The translations under genes and the position numbers were made by a program. From Bisgaard Taxon 45 (GTDB taxonomy: Bacteria; Pseudomonadota; Gammaproteobacteria; Enterobacterales; Pasteurellaceae), in NCBI GenBank assembly GCA_030783905.1, contig JAQAHH010000009.1, positions 248,001 through 312,000 on the forward strand: a DNA stretch of 64,000 bases, given 5' to 3'. The notes beneath the pieces were generated by a model, which was not told where the DNA came from, searched no databases, and saw only the letters and a list, made by a program, of their open reading frames with translations. Positions 37,325 through 46,367 of this stretch are shown piece after piece. Numbering within the stretch: position 1 is the stretch's first letter; each line of letters starts with the position of its first letter.

Positions 37325-39211
37325 ATGCAATTGATTGTACAGTTTTTTCGTTTATGTTGGCGTATTTTAAATTTTATTCGTGAGCTAGTCATGAATATTA
37401 TTTTTTTATTTTTTGTCCTTCTCGTTACTGCTGTTGTGGGGATCTTTTTTCATTCGAATAAAATACAGCATCCTATTATGTTGGAGAATGAAAAATATGC
37501 CTTACTGTTAAATCTAGATGGCTACCTTGCGGATAATCGTGAAGAGAGCATGTCTTGGCAGAAAGCATTAAAAGAATTAGATAGCCAACATACACCACAG
37601 CAAATTTCCACTTTTGATGTGGTCTATATGATAGATCATGCGAAAACGGATGATCGTATTAGTGGCTTAGTGTTAGATCTTAATTTTTTTGAAGGCGCTG
37701 ATTTACCCGCATTAGAGTATGTAGGGCAACATATCAATGCCTTTAAAGAAAGTCAAAAACCGGTCATTGCCTTTGCGGATAATCTAGACCAATCACAATA
37801 TTTATTGGCCAGTTATGCTGATGAAATTTATATTAATCCGATTGGTCAGGTCGATATTAAGGGATTACGTCAAGAAAATTTGTATTTTAAATCAATGTTA
37901 GAGAACTTAGATGTCTCCACGCATATTTTTAGAGTAGGAACCTATAAATCGGCAGTTGAGCCTTTCTTGCGTGATAATATGTCGCCAGAAGCGAAGACCG
38001 ATTTGAGCGAGTGGCTAGGAACCATGTGGCGTAATTATAAGCAAATTGTGGCACAAAACCGTCAAATTGATCCAGATGATGTGTTACCCGAGCCTTCAAA
38101 ATACATACAAGCTTTGAGCGCGTTAAAAGGAGACAGCACAGCTTATACTCTACAACGTCAGTTGGTGACAGGTTTAGCCAATCGTTTGGAAATTGATGAA
38201 AAATTATTAGAACGTTTTGGACAAGACAAGAATGAAAATATTCGCTTAATTGAGTATGAGGATTACTTGTCCTTGTTACCTGATCGCCTTTCTGAAGAAG
38301 AAAACAGCTATAAAATTGCGGTTGTTAATGTGGAAGGGGCGATTATTGATGGTGAAAGTGATGAGCATGAAGTGGGGGGAGACACGATTGCACGGCTTTT
38401 ACGTCAAGCGCATGATGACGACAACGTAAAAGCGGTAATTCTTCGAGTCAATAGTCCAGGTGGCAGTGCCTTCGCTTCTGAAATAATCCGCCAAGAAGTG
38501 GATAATTTACAAGCGATTGGCAAACCAGTTGTGGTTTCTATGGGGGCGATGGCCGCCTCTGGCGGGTATTGGATTGCGAGTACCGCAGATTATATTATTG
38601 CTGATAAAAATACGATTACGGGATCGATTGGGATTTTTGCGCTGTTCCCGACCTTTGAAAAAACACTTAAGAAAGTGGGGATCTCAGCAGATGGCGTATC
38701 AACTTCAGCACTCAGTTCTAGTTCTCGTTTGAGCGGTTTATCCGCGGAGATGTCAGACATTCTTCAACTTGAAATTGAAAATGGATACGACAAATTCTTA
38801 TCTGTTGTCAGTCGTGGTCGAGGCATGACGGTTGAAGAAGTGAATAAGGTGGCACAGGGTAAAATTTGGTTAGGTGAAGAGGCGGTTAAACACAACCTTG
38901 TGGATGAACTTGGTCACTTTAATCTTGCGGTAGAAAAAGCTTCAGAGTTGGCTAATCAATTGCTTGAGGAAAACGAGAAAGTCGATAATTTTGCTGTCCA
39001 ATGGATGGTTGAAGAAGAGCCAAATTTCTTAACTAATTTATTGCCAAACATTAAACGTAGAATACAAGCATGGGTGGGAAATACGCTAATAGAAAGTATG
39101 GCACTCCCAGTAGAATACCGTGAACTGAAAAAGCACTTTGGCTTATTAAATAAAATGAACGATCCAACAGGTAAATATTTATATTGTCTCACTTGTAGCA
39201 CTATAAACTAA
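37325..39211 (+). CDS. sppA: signal peptide peptidase SppA (67-kDa type)
   Basis: Membrane-anchored serine protease that degrades cleaved signal peptides. 628 residues, the double-domain (IV) form: one N-terminal membrane helix (about residues 21-43, MNIIFLFFVLLVTAVVGIFF), then tandem ClpP-like domains. The catalytic lysine is in RVGTYKSAVEPF in the first domain (about residue 206) and the nucleophilic serine in MGAMAASGGYWIAS in the second (about 410), matching the E. coli Lys209/Ser409 dyad. GAGGTTGT precedes the ATG. Divergent from ydjA, an arrangement shared with E. coli (ydjA-sppA). Confidence 0.96.
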   Translation: MQLIVQFFRLCWRILNFIRELVMNIIFLFFVLLVTAVVGIFFHSNKIQHPIMLENEKYALLLNLDGYLADNREESMSWQKALKELDSQHTPQQISTFDVVYMIDHAKTDDRISGLVLDLNFFEGADLPALEYVGQHINAFKESQKPVIAFADNLDQSQYLLASYADEIYINPIGQVDIKGLRQENLYFKSMLENLDVSTHIFRVGTYKSAVEPFLRDNMSPEAKTDLSEWLGTMWRNYKQIVAQNRQIDPDDVLPEPSKYIQALSALKGDSTAYTLQRQLVTGLANRLEIDEKLLERFGQDKNENIRLIEYEDYLSLLPDRLSEEENSYKIAVVNVEGAIIDGESDEHEVGGDTIARLLRQAHDDDNVKAVILRVNSPGGSAFASEIIRQEVDNLQAIGKPVVVSMGAMAASGGYWIASTADYIIADKNTITGSIGIFALFPTFEKTLKKVGISADGVSTSALSSSSRLSGLSAEMSDILQLEIENGYDKFLSVVSRGRGMTVEEVNKVAQGKIWLGEEAVKHNLVDELGHFNLAVEKASELANQLLEENEKVDNFAVQWMVEEEPNFLTNLLPNIKRRIQAWVGNTLIESMALPVEYRELKKHFGLLNKMNDPTGKYLYCLTCSTIN

Positions 39212-39224
39212 GATTCGTTAGAAT

Positions 39225-39267
39225 AATCGAACCATTATTATGCAGTTAGTGGTTCGATTTTTTTTAT
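39225..39267 (+). terminator. sppA terminator
   Basis: AATCGAACCA / TGGTTCGATT with a 15-base loop, followed by TTTTTTT. Confidence 0.85.
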
Positions 39268-39290
39268 AATTCATTGTGGGAGAATAATAA

Positions 39291-39665
39291 ATGTATAAAT
39301 TGCTAAAATTACTTTCTATTACTTTGATCGGCTTCTCTGTTGCGACGGTCTCTCAAGCGAATGTCCGAGCAGAAATGAATCAAATGAAAACCGTTGCTGC
39401 AAGCTTAACTAACGCAAAAGATATCACTGAATTTCAAGCATCAGCGAAAGTATTACGGGAAATTGCCCAACAGTCTAGCGAAAAGAAACCGTCAAGTATT
39501 AGCAATGATGCCGATTTTAAAGGTTATCAAGAGGGGATGAAAGAGTTTATTAGCGCACTTGATGAAGCGGATAAACTTGCTCAAGAGGGTAACTTAGATG
39601 CGGCTAAAACCGCAGCCAAAAAATTATTTGATATTCGTAACATTTATCACAAAAAATACAAATAA
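39291..39665 (+). CDS. cybC: cytochrome b562 family periplasmic haem protein
   Basis: A 124-residue four-helix-bundle precursor. The signal peptide ends at SQA (residue 23), leaving 101 residues. The two haem-iron ligands of E. coli cytochrome b562 are present: Met in RAEMNQMK (residue 29 of the precursor; 32 is an alternative) and His120 in RNIYHKKY. Helical, Lys/Glu-rich throughout, so it should bind non-covalent haem b. Its redox partner is unknown. GGGAGAATAATA precedes the start. It is monocistronic between strong terminators. Confidence 0.92.
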   Translation: MYKLLKLLSITLIGFSVATVSQANVRAEMNQMKTVAASLTNAKDITEFQASAKVLREIAQQSSEKKPSSISNDADFKGYQEGMKEFISALDEADKLAQEGNLDAAKTAAKKLFDIRNIYHKKYK

Positions 39666-39677
39666 TGGTGGTTTATC

Positions 39678-39711
39678 AAAAATAGCCTGTTATATAACAG
39701 GCTATTTTTTT
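39678..39711. terminator. Bidirectional terminator between cybC and uspE
   Basis: Perfect palindrome AAAAATAGCCTGTTA / TAACAGGCTATTTTT with a 2-base centre, giving T-runs on both strands. Confidence 0.92.
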
Positions 39712-39727
39712 GTGATAAGCGGTGAGA

Positions 39728-40666
39728 TTAATTGAGTTCTTCTGGCTTGTCTGGCTTAATGGCGAGTAAGCTACAGTTCAATTTATTAATCACATGTTCA
39801 GCGGTATTACCTAGAAAGGCCGCAGATAAGCCGGTTCGACCAATCGTACCTAAAACTACAAGTTCAGCCTCAAGCTCTTTGGCAACCTCTGGGATCACTT
39901 CTTCAGGAAAACCTTCACGTACATGGGTGTGATCTTCATCAATACTGAATTGTTGGCGTAGCGCTTTCATATTCAGCAAATATTGACCTCTGATATTTCT
40001 CTCATATTCACCGCTGTTAAATTCTGGTAAGTCAATTGCCATATTAATTGGTGTTGGTGGATAAGCCGTCACTAAATGCACATTACCTCGTTCCAGTTTA
40101 TCGGCTAGATCAATACCTAAAGAGACTAATTGCTCATTAAAAACCTTATGGTTTTTTTCTTCATCATCAGCAACATTGACCGCGATGAGAATTCGTCGTT
40201 GATGTTTCCAATCCCCATCTCTTACCATTAATAATGGTTTTGGGCATTTTCTGAGTAATTGCCAATCCATTGGGGTAAAAATTAAGGAGGTGATACTTTC
40301 TTCTTCTTTGGTATACTTGACCACAAGATCATAGTCATGCTTTTCCACTTCCTGAGCAATTGCCTCAGCTTCATTACTATGCCATACCACCTTGGTTTCA
40401 AATAGGATATTTGGATCAGCATACTTATCTAAGTAAGGTTGAATGGCTAAGGTTCTTTGCTCAATAACACCTTGGTGCATTTCTGCGCGTTCTTCGGAAG
40501 AAAGTAAAGCAGACATTTCATAGGAAAGATCGTAAACCGCTAAAAAAACGGTAATCTTTACTTTTTGGTGGCTTTTTTGCTCTTTAACTAAACGTACTGC
40601 ACGTGCTAAAGCATACTGTTTCTCATTTTCAGGATTTAAAATGACAAGTATATTATTGAACTTCAT
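39728..40666 (-). CDS. uspE: universal stress protein E
   Basis: Cytoplasmic tandem Usp-domain protein, 312 residues from ATG 40666, which has GGAGG upstream. Domain 1 covers about residues 1-150 (MKFNNILVILNPE). Domain 2 covers about 155-308, with the nucleotide-binding GTIGRTGLSAAFLGNTAEHVI signature near residue 275. E. coli UspE is linked to motility, aggregation and stress survival. It lies downstream of fnr in the same orientation, as in E. coli, but a hairpin at 40750 separates the two. Confidence 0.95.
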   Translation of the reverse strand: MKFNNILVILNPENEKQYALARAVRLVKEQKSHQKVKITVFLAVYDLSYEMSALLSSEERAEMHQGVIEQRTLAIQPYLDKYADPNILFETKVVWHSNEAEAIAQEVEKHDYDLVVKYTKEEESITSLIFTPMDWQLLRKCPKPLLMVRDGDWKHQRRILIAVNVADDEEKNHKVFNEQLVSLGIDLADKLERGNVHLVTAYPPTPINMAIDLPEFNSGEYERNIRGQYLLNMKALRQQFSIDEDHTHVREGFPEEVIPEVAKELEAELVVLGTIGRTGLSAAFLGNTAEHVINKLNCSLLAIKPDKPEELN

Positions 40667-40749
40667 AACAACCTCCATTGTTAATTAGGTTGTCTATAGG
40701 ATAGAAAAGATTGACTGAAATAACAAGGCAAGTGTGTAAAAAAGTAGAG

Positions 40750-40772
40750 AAGCGCAACATTTTGTTGCGCTT
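40750..40772 (-). terminator. fnr terminator
   Basis: AAGCGCAACA / TGTTGCGCTT with a 3-base loop. On the minus strand it is followed, after CTCTAC, by TTTTTTAC. Confidence 0.8.
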
Positions 40773-40777
40773 GAAGC

Positions 40778-41536
40778 TTAAATGCCCATTTTTATGTTTG
40801 TTTTCGTGGTGCCAGATAACTCAATCAGCGCGATCATATTGTTAATGGTGATATATTTTCCTTGGACAGAAAGAATCCCCATTTTTTGTAAACGACCTAA
40901 AAGACGGCTAATGGTTTCAACGGTCAAACCTAAATAGTTGCCAATATCGCCACGTGTCATGGTTAGACGAAACTCACGGGCAGAAAAACCGCGCGCGGAG
41001 TAACGTCTAGAAAGATTATAAATAAAGGCCGCTAAGCGTTCTTCGGCATTCATTTTTGATAATAATAAGATCATCTCTTGATCATTTTTAATCTCATTAC
41101 TCATCAAACGCATAATTTGTTGACGAAGCTTGGGCATTTTCCCTGATAGATCATCTAAAATGTCAAATGGGATTTCGCAGACCATCGAGGTTTCCAGTGC
41201 TTGAGCAAAACTTGGATGTTGCATATTCATGATTGCATCAAAGCCGACAAGATCACCTGGTAATTGAAATGACGTAATTTGTTCTTCCCCAGTTTCACTA
41301 ATGGTATAGGTTTTAATGGTGCCAGAGCGGATAGCATAGAGAGAATTGAGTGGGTCACCCGCTTTAAACAGCACTTGTGACTTTTGTATTGGCTTTTTAC
41401 GTTCAATAATATTATCAAGCTGATCGAGTTCCTGTTCATTGAGAGTGAAAGGAATACAGAGCTGACTAATACTACAGTCTTGACAGTGAATAGCGCACCC
41501 ACCCGATTGCACTTTGCGCCCAATTTTAGTGTCCAT
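40778..41536 (-). CDS. fnr: fumarate/nitrate reduction transcriptional regulator FNR
   Basis: Oxygen-sensing regulator of the CRP family that controls the switch to anaerobic respiration. 252 residues from ATG 41536 ([14 protein letters not shown]); the frame runs 21 codons further without reason. Iron-sulfur ligands are visible: C14, C18, C21 and C27 in [16 protein letters not shown], with C18, C21 and C27 equivalent to the E. coli ligands C20, C23 and C29, and the fourth ligand cysteine in SMVCEIPF. The DNA-recognition helix [13 protein letters not shown] is unchanged from E. coli, so targets should be TTGAT-N4-ATCAA. A near-perfect copy lies 40 bases before its own start, implying autoregulation. 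Confidence 0.97.
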   Translation of the reverse strand: MDTKIGRKVQSGGCAIHCQDCSISQLCIPFTLNEQELDQLDNIIERKKPIQKSQVLFKAGDPLNSLYAIRSGTIKTYTISETGEEQITSFQLPGDLVGFDAIMNMQHPSFAQALETSMVCEIPFDILDDLSGKMPKLRQQIMRLMSNEIKNDQEMILLLSKMNAEERLAAFIYNLSRRYSARGFSAREFRLTMTRGDIGNYLGLTVETISRLLGRLQKMGILSVQGKYITINNMIALIELSGTTKTNIKMGI

Positions 41537-41575
41537 AAATAAAACCTTAATGAATACAACAAAAATAATGTAAAA

Positions 41576-41589
41576 TTGATCTATCTCAA
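41576..41589. promoter_or_regulatory. FNR box in the fnr upstream region
   Basis: TTGATCTATCTCAA matches the FNR consensus TTGAT-N4-ATCAA at 9 of 10 defined positions. It lies in the 110-base gap between fnr and the divergent 33-residue ORF, so it may control both. Confidence 0.7.
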
Positions 41590-41646
41590 ATAATATCATT
41601 AAATGTTACAATTAAGAAGTATTAAATATAAGCAAGAGAGAGAAAA

Positions 41647-41748
41647 ATGGCAGCAGAAAAGTTAACAAAAAAACGACTTATTCAAATCCTGATCATGCTT
41701 GGGATTTTAGTCTTTTTATTTTTTTACCGCACTTATACCCATAGCTAA
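41647..41748 (+). CDS. Possible 33-residue single-span membrane protein
   Basis: The ATG is preceded by AAGAGAGAGAAAA. The product starts MAAEKLTKKRL, has one hydrophobic helix (about residues 12-26, IQILIMLGILVFLFF) and ends YRTYTHS. The basic N-terminus predicts an N-in orientation. It is divergent from fnr with the FNR box between, so it may be oxygen-controlled. An uptake word (41726-41734) lies inside its last codons. The size and layout resemble known small membrane proteins, but I recognise no family. Confidence 0.55.
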   Translation: MAAEKLTKKRLIQILIMLGILVFLFFYRTYTHS

Positions 41749-41766
41749 AAGTACGGTGTTTTTTTG
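41726..41766 (+). terminator. Imperfect uptake-word terminator
   Basis: ACCGCACTT (41726-41734) faces AAGTACGGT (41750-41758), an uptake word with one changed base, then GTTTTTTTT. One mismatch in the stem. The left arm lies in the end of the 33-residue ORF. Confidence 0.6.
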
Positions 41767-41787
41767 GGGTTCTATTTTGATCAAAAA

Positions 41788-41809
41788 AGGCACGTTTTAA
41801 AACGTGCCT
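41788..41809 (-). terminator. Terminator of the ferritin genes
   Basis: Perfect 22-base palindrome of arms AGGCACGTTTT / AAAACGTGCCT, 16 bases past the ferritin stop. On the minus strand it is followed by TTTTTTGATC. Confidence 0.85.
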
Positions 41810-41825
41810 CTCAACAACGATACGA

Positions 41826-42323
41826 TTATTTGCTGTTAGTTAAATTCCCTAACTCTTTATCAATTAAGAATAAACCTTTGCCATCTTCGCCGAGTAAGTT
41901 TAGTTTATCCAAAATACCACTAAACAATTTTTCTTCTTCGTGCTGTTCTGCAACATACCATTGCAAGAAGTTAAATGCAGAATAATCTTTTTCTTCAAAG
42001 GTTTTACCGACTAATTCATTGATCTTGGCAGTGATCAATTTTTCATGCTGATAAGTGATCTCTAATACTTCTTTTAATGACGCATATTGGTGTGCTGGGG
42101 CGGCAATTTCACCAATAATTGCAAGGGCACCCGTTTCATTTAAGTAGGTAAATAATTTACGCATGTGTTGCATTTCTTCTGTGGCATGGGCGGCAAGAAA
42201 TTTAGCCGTTCCATCAAAGCCGTTTTGTTCGCACCACGCGCTCATTTGTAAATATAAATTAGAAGAATAGAACTCTAAATTCATTTGTTCATTGAGTAAG
42301 TTGATAACATTTTGCGATAACAT
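41826..42323 (-). CDS. ftnB: non-haem ferritin, second copy
   Basis: Iron-storage ferritin subunit, 165 residues. Ferroxidase ligands at E17, E50 and H53 (in NLEFYSS and ATEEMQHM) are the same as in E. coli FtnA. The third and fourth helices hold [12 protein letters not shown] and [16 protein letters not shown]. It starts 15 bases after the stop of the other ferritin, so the two are a tandem-duplicate operon. They may form a mixed 24-subunit shell, as proposed for the H. influenzae pair. The symbol follows that usage and is tentative. Confidence 0.95.
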   Translation of the reverse strand: MLSQNVINLLNEQMNLEFYSSNLYLQMSAWCEQNGFDGTAKFLAAHATEEMQHMRKLFTYLNETGALAIIGEIAAPAHQYASLKEVLEITYQHEKLITAKINELVGKTFEEKDYSAFNFLQWYVAEQHEEEKLFSGILDKLNLLGEDGKGLFLIDKELGNLTNSK

Positions 42324-42338
42324 GGTTCTTCTCCTAAC

Positions 42339-42824
42339 TTATAGTGTGGCAAGGTCACGGTCGATAAAATAAAGTGAACGACCGTCTTCGCCTAACAGAT
42401 TGAATTTGTCAATGATACTATTAAACAGCATTTCTTCTTCATGTTGTTCTGCGACATACCATTGCAAGAAATTGAATGTGGAGTAATCTTTGTGTGCAAA
42501 GGTTACTTCCACTAATTCATTGATCTTAGAGGTCACAAATTTTTCATGTTCAAGTGTGATTTCAAAAATTTCTTTTAATGTTTTGTAATCATTTTTTGGT
42601 GCATCAATTTTGCCAAGTAAAGGCATACCGCTGGTTTCACTGACATAATTGAATAATTTTTGCATATGTTCCATTTCTTCATCGGCATGACGTAAAAGAA
42701 AGGCCGCTGCACCTTCATAACCATGATGTGCACACCATGCACTCATTTGTAAATAGACATTTGATGAATAAAATTCCAGATTAATTTGTTCATTTAGCTT
42801 CTCAGCAATTGCTTGACTTAGCAT
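42339..42824 (-). CDS. ftnA: non-haem ferritin, first copy
   Basis: 161-residue ferritin subunit with intact ferroxidase ligands E17, E50 and H53 (ADEEMEHM). It differs from its downstream copy at many positions but retains the same architecture and C-terminus ([16 protein letters not shown], then [17 protein letters not shown]). AAAGGAGTCAGTT precedes the ATG. The upstream AT-rich region holds an inverted repeat (42865-42887) and two Fur-like half-words facing each other (TGAGAATA 42914-42921, TATTCTCA 42987-42994). Iron control is therefore plausible but not shown. Confidence 0.95.
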   Translation of the reverse strand: MLSQAIAEKLNEQINLEFYSSNVYLQMSAWCAHHGYEGAAAFLLRHADEEMEHMQKLFNYVSETSGMPLLGKIDAPKNDYKTLKEIFEITLEHEKFVTSKINELVEVTFAHKDYSTFNFLQWYVAEQHEEEMLFNSIIDKFNLLGEDGRSLYFIDRDLATL

Positions 42825-42864
42825 AACTGACTCCTTTCCATTGATATGTTAAAAAATAATGAAT

Positions 42865-42887
42865 AATAGATTGTTATTTAATCTATT
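42865..42887. promoter_or_regulatory. Inverted repeat upstream of the ferritin operon
   Basis: AATAGATT / AATCTATT with a 7-base spacer, 41 bases before the ftnA start. It could be an operator or a leader hairpin. The rest of the 383-base gap to aroF is AT-rich and holds the TyrR-like boxes at its far end. Confidence 0.4.
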
Positions 42888-43122
42888 TGATGTGGGCATT
42901 GTATAGACGTTATTGAGAATAAGCAAGCAGTTTTTAGTTTTTGTTTTTTGTAACTAATTAATTTTAAAGAAAAAATCAACAAAAACTATTCTCATTTAGA
43001 CTCTGTAACTGAAAGGGATTATCAATTGTTTTTTAGCAACCTATTAACAATTAAAGACAACAGCATAAAGTAATCATTTATTAAAGTCGCACTTTTAGTG
43101 ATTGAATCTGTTTAAAATTTAA

Positions 43123-43140
43123 TGTAAATTATTTATTACA
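43123..43140. promoter_or_regulatory. TyrR-like box 1 upstream of aroF-tyrA
   Basis: TGTAAATTATTTATTACA: TGTAAA-N6-ATTACA, one mismatch to the palindromic TyrR consensus TGTAAA-N6-TTTACA. Confidence 0.7.
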
Positions 43141-43145
43141 TTTAA

Positions 43146-43163
43146 TGTATATAAATGTTTACA
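43146..43163. promoter_or_regulatory. TyrR-like box 2 upstream of aroF-tyrA
   Basis: TGTATATAAATGTTTACA: TGTATA-N6-TTTACA, one mismatch to consensus. Its centre is 23 bases from that of box 1, about two helical turns, which suits cooperative binding. It ends 44 bases before the aroF start. Confidence 0.7.
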
Positions 43164-43207
43164 TAATTCAATGTGTTCTAAATAACAATATACTAAGGAA
43201 TAAAAAA

Positions 43208-44260
43208 GTGAATAAAGATAACATACATAATGTCAATATTCTTGCTGAAAAGGTTCTGATTACCCCGAAAGAATTGAAAGAAAAATTGCCGCTCACTGCG
43301 CCTTTGCGTAACCAAATTGCACAATCACGCTGTGATATTGCGAATATTATCCATAAAAAAGATCAGCGCTTATTGGTGGTGATTGGCCCTTGTTCTATTC
43401 ATGATCCAATCGCGGCGTTAGATTATGCTTCACGTTTAAAACGATTAGCAGATGAATTGCAAGACCAATTGTATATTGTTATGCGAGTGTATTTTGAAAA
43501 ACCAAGAACGACAGTGGGTTGGAAAGGGCTTATCAATGATCCTAAATTAGATGGTTCATTTGATGTGGAACATGGTTTACATATCGCCCGCACTTTATTG
43601 TTGGATCTAGCCGAAATGGGACTACCTTTAGCGACAGAAGCTCTTGATCCGATTATGCCACAATATATTGCGGATTTATTTAGTTGGTCTGCGATTGGTG
43701 CGAGAACAACAGAGTCACAGACGCACAGAGAAATGTCATCGGGTTTATCCATGGCAGTGGGATTTAAAAATGGCACGGATGGCAGTCTAGCCACCGCAAT
43801 TAATGCTATGAAAGCAGCCTCAGTGGGACATAGTTTTATTGGAATTAATCAACAAGGCCAAGTCAATTTATTGCATACCGCGGGCAATCCAAATGGACAT
43901 GTGATTCTGCGTGGTGGAAAATCGCCAAATTATGAAGCTGAACATGTTGCACTTTGTGAACAAGAATTGCAAAAAGCAGGTTTAGCGCAAGCCATTATGA
44001 TTGACTGTAGCCATGGTAACTCGAATAAAGATTATCGTTTACAGCCGAAGGTGGCCAAAAATGCGGTACAACAAATTGTGACGGGGAATCGTTCTATTAT
44101 TGGCTTGATGCTAGAAAGTCATTTACATGCGGGTAATCAACGTGCCGATCAACCATTAAATGAAATGCAGTATGGCGTGTCTATTACGGATGCTTGTATT
44201 GATTGGGAAACCACAGAACAATTATTGCGTGAGATAACGCGCGCATTACGTCAAAAATAA
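43208..44260 (+). CDS. aroF: 3-deoxy-7-phosphoheptulonate synthase (tyrosine-sensitive AroF type)
   Basis: Condenses phosphoenolpyruvate and erythrose-4-phosphate, the first step of the shikimate pathway. I place the start at the GTG 43208, behind AAGGA, giving 350 residues whose first residues ([11 protein letters not shown]) align with E. coli AroF; the frame is open 21 codons further. Motifs are [11 protein letters not shown] (about 63-73), [17 protein letters not shown] (about 97-113) and [13 protein letters not shown]. It is followed after 10 bases by tyrA, the same aroF-tyrA operon as in E. coli. With the two TyrR-like boxes upstream, this supports the tyrosine-regulated isoenzyme and not AroG. 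Confidence 0.92.
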   Translation: MNKDNIHNVNILAEKVLITPKELKEKLPLTAPLRNQIAQSRCDIANIIHKKDQRLLVVIGPCSIHDPIAALDYASRLKRLADELQDQLYIVMRVYFEKPRTTVGWKGLINDPKLDGSFDVEHGLHIARTLLLDLAEMGLPLATEALDPIMPQYIADLFSWSAIGARTTESQTHREMSSGLSMAVGFKNGTDGSLATAINAMKAASVGHSFIGINQQGQVNLLHTAGNPNGHVILRGGKSPNYEAEHVALCEQELQKAGLAQAIMIDCSHGNSNKDYRLQPKVAKNAVQQIVTGNRSIIGLMLESHLHAGNQRADQPLNEMQYGVSITDACIDWETTEQLLREITRALRQK

Positions 44261-44270
44261 AGGATACGAA

Positions 44271-45395
44271 GTGGATACGTTAAATGAGTTAAGAACACAG
44301 ATTGACCAAGTTGATCGTCAGCTATTACAGCTTTTAGCGCAGCGACTTGAATTAGTAAAACATGTCGGGGAAGTGAAACATCAACAGGGGCTACCTATTT
44401 ATGTGCCAGAACGTGAAGCAGAGATGCTCCATGCACGTCGTGCTGAAGCAGAAGCGCTAGGGGTGTCTGCTGATTTAATTGAAGATGTGTTACGTCGAAT
44501 CATGCGAGAATCTTATGCGCGAGAAAATCAATTTGGTTTTAAAACCGTGAACTCTGCGATCAAAAAAATCGTGATCGTGGGAGGAGGAGGAAAACTCGGT
44601 AGCTTATTCGCACGTTATTTTACGTTGTCTGGTTACTATGTTGAAATTTTAGAGCAACAAGATTGGCAAAATGCGGTCAATATTTTAAAAGGAACGGATG
44701 TAATTATTGTATCGGTGCCGATTGCTAAAACAGTTGAGACGATTAAACGTTTGAAACCTTATTTGACCGAGAATATGCTATTAGTGGATTTAACTTCGGT
44801 TAAACGCGCCCCATTACAAGCGATGTTAGAGGTGCATACGGGAGCCGTATTGGGTTTGCATCCGATGTTTGGTCCAGATATTGCAAGTATGGCTAAACAA
44901 GTGATTGTACGTTGTGATGGTCGTTTCGACTCACGCTATCAATGGTTAATTAGTCAAATACAAATTTGGGGAGCAAAATTCTATCAAGTCGATGCCACTG
45001 AGCATGATCATAGTATGACCTATGTACAAGCATTGCGTCACTTTTCAACGTTTGCTAATGGCTTACATTTATCGAAGCAACCCGTCCAATTGGCGAATTT
45101 ATTAGCACTTTCCTCGCCCATTTATCGCTTAGAATTGGCGATGATTGGTCGTCTATTTGCACAAGATGCAGAACTTTATGCTGATATTATTTTGGATAAG
45201 CCTGAAAATCTTGCGGTGATTGAGAGTTTAAAGCAGAGTTACGAAGAAAGTTTGGCATTTTTTATTCATGGTGATAAGCAGGCCTTCATTGACAGCTTTA
45301 ATCAAGTTAAACAATGGTTCGGTGAATACTCGGAACAATTTCTGAAAGAAAGTCGCCAGTTGCTCCAACAAGCAAATGATTATCGACAAAGTTAA
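44271..45395 (+). CDS. tyrA: bifunctional chorismate mutase / prephenate dehydrogenase
   Basis: Makes 4-hydroxyphenylpyruvate from chorismate on the way to tyrosine. 374 residues: an AroQ-type chorismate mutase (about 1-90, [23 protein letters not shown]) fused to an NAD-dependent prephenate dehydrogenase (from about 100, [18 protein letters not shown]ossmann motif; [10 protein letters not shown] near 198). The start is GTG 44271, with AAGGA upstream. Co-transcribed with aroF and ended by the hairpin at 45413. Confidence 0.96.
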   Translation: MDTLNELRTQIDQVDRQLLQLLAQRLELVKHVGEVKHQQGLPIYVPEREAEMLHARRAEAEALGVSADLIEDVLRRIMRESYARENQFGFKTVNSAIKKIVIVGGGGKLGSLFARYFTLSGYYVEILEQQDWQNAVNILKGTDVIIVSVPIAKTVETIKRLKPYLTENMLLVDLTSVKRAPLQAMLEVHTGAVLGLHPMFGPDIASMAKQVIVRCDGRFDSRYQWLISQIQIWGAKFYQVDATEHDHSMTYVQALRHFSTFANGLHLSKQPVQLANLLALSSPIYRLELAMIGRLFAQDAELYADIILDKPENLAVIESLKQSYEESLAFFIHGDKQAFIDSFNQVKQWFGEYSEQFLKESRQLLQQANDYRQS

Positions 45396-45412
45396 TGTCG
45401 CGATCATAAGAG

Positions 45413-45435
45413 GACGGGGAAACCCGTCTTTTTTA
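45413..45435 (+). terminator. aroF-tyrA terminator
   Basis: GACGGG / CCCGTC with a GAAA tetraloop, followed by TTTTTTA. The remaining 260 bases to yciO hold a TATAAT at 45658-45663 but no other recognisable feature. Confidence 0.9.
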
Positions 45436-45695
45436 TGTTTACGGTGTTTATTTTTATTCAAAATGAATAGCATAATTGTTATTTGAAGCCGTTTTTACCA
45501 TGTTAGAACGTAAACTTGTTAGGCGCATTTTCTGTTATGTTTTGCTAAACAAGGACAAGCGATGATGAGAAAATAGGTGATCTTTTTAGATCGGGTAACA
45601 GTTGGATTTTTTTAGTTTTTTCCATTCAAATCGTTATAGGATTGACCTAACTGTGTGTATAATACCGCCCATATATTCATAAGGATATTAAGATT

Positions 45696-46319
45696 ATGAG
45701 TCAATTTTTTTATATTCATCCAGAAAATCCACAAGTCCGCTTAATTAATCAAGCGGTGGAGATTTTGCGCGCAGGTGGGGTAATTGTTTATCCAACGGAT
45801 TCTGGTTATGCACTGGGCTGTATGATCGGGGATAAACATGCAATGGATCGTATTGTACGGATTCGCCAATTACCCGAGGGACATAATTTTACCCTTGTCT
45901 GTAGTGACTTATCAGAGTTATCGACTTATTCATTAGTGAATAATATGGCGTATCGTTTGATTAAAAATAATACACCGGGTCGTTATACTTTTATTTTAAC
46001 GGCAACAAAAGAATTACCACGACGTTTAATGACGTCAAAACGTAAAACGATTGGGATTCGTGTACCTGACAATCAAATTGCATTAGATTTATTAAATGCT
46101 TTAGGGGAGCCGATTTTATCTTGCTCGCTGATGTTACCGGGTGAGGAACATGTGACCCAGTCTGATCCAGAAGAGATTCGAGATCGCTTGGAAAAGCAAG
46201 TCGATTTGATTATTCATGGTGGTTATCTCGGTGCAGAACCGACAACTGTTGTTGATTTAACAAACGATACCCCAATCATTATCCGCGAAGGGAGTGGTTC
46301 AACCACGCCTTTTGTTTAG
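45696..46319 (+). CDS. yciO: YciO/Sua5 family protein
   Basis: A 207-residue paralogue of the threonylcarbamoyl-AMP synthase TsaC. It has GGVIVYPTDSGYALGC (about 27-42), the nucleotide-binding loop characteristic of YrdC/Sua5 folds, and TIGIRVPDNQIALDLL and DPEEIRDRLEKQVDLIIHGG, nearly identical to E. coli YciO. YciO's own role in t6A formation is unclear; tsaC would be elsewhere. AAGGATATTAAG precedes the ATG, and a perfect -10 TATAAT is at 45658. rluB follows after 48 bases, as in E. coli. Confidence 0.95.
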   Translation: MSQFFYIHPENPQVRLINQAVEILRAGGVIVYPTDSGYALGCMIGDKHAMDRIVRIRQLPEGHNFTLVCSDLSELSTYSLVNNMAYRLIKNNTPGRYTFILTATKELPRRLMTSKRKTIGIRVPDNQIALDLLNALGEPILSCSLMLPGEEHVTQSDPEEIRDRLEKQVDLIIHGGYLGAEPTTVVDLTNDTPIIIREGSGSTTPFV

Positions 46320-46367
46320 TTTCATGTAGTAAAAAGACGCTTGTGAAAGCGACAAATTAGAGGAAAT

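Noticed and set aside
45228..45473. 81-codon minus-strand ORF over the tyrA end
   Set aside because: Overlaps tyrA and its terminator, begins in intergenic DNA without ribosome site, and has no recognisable features.
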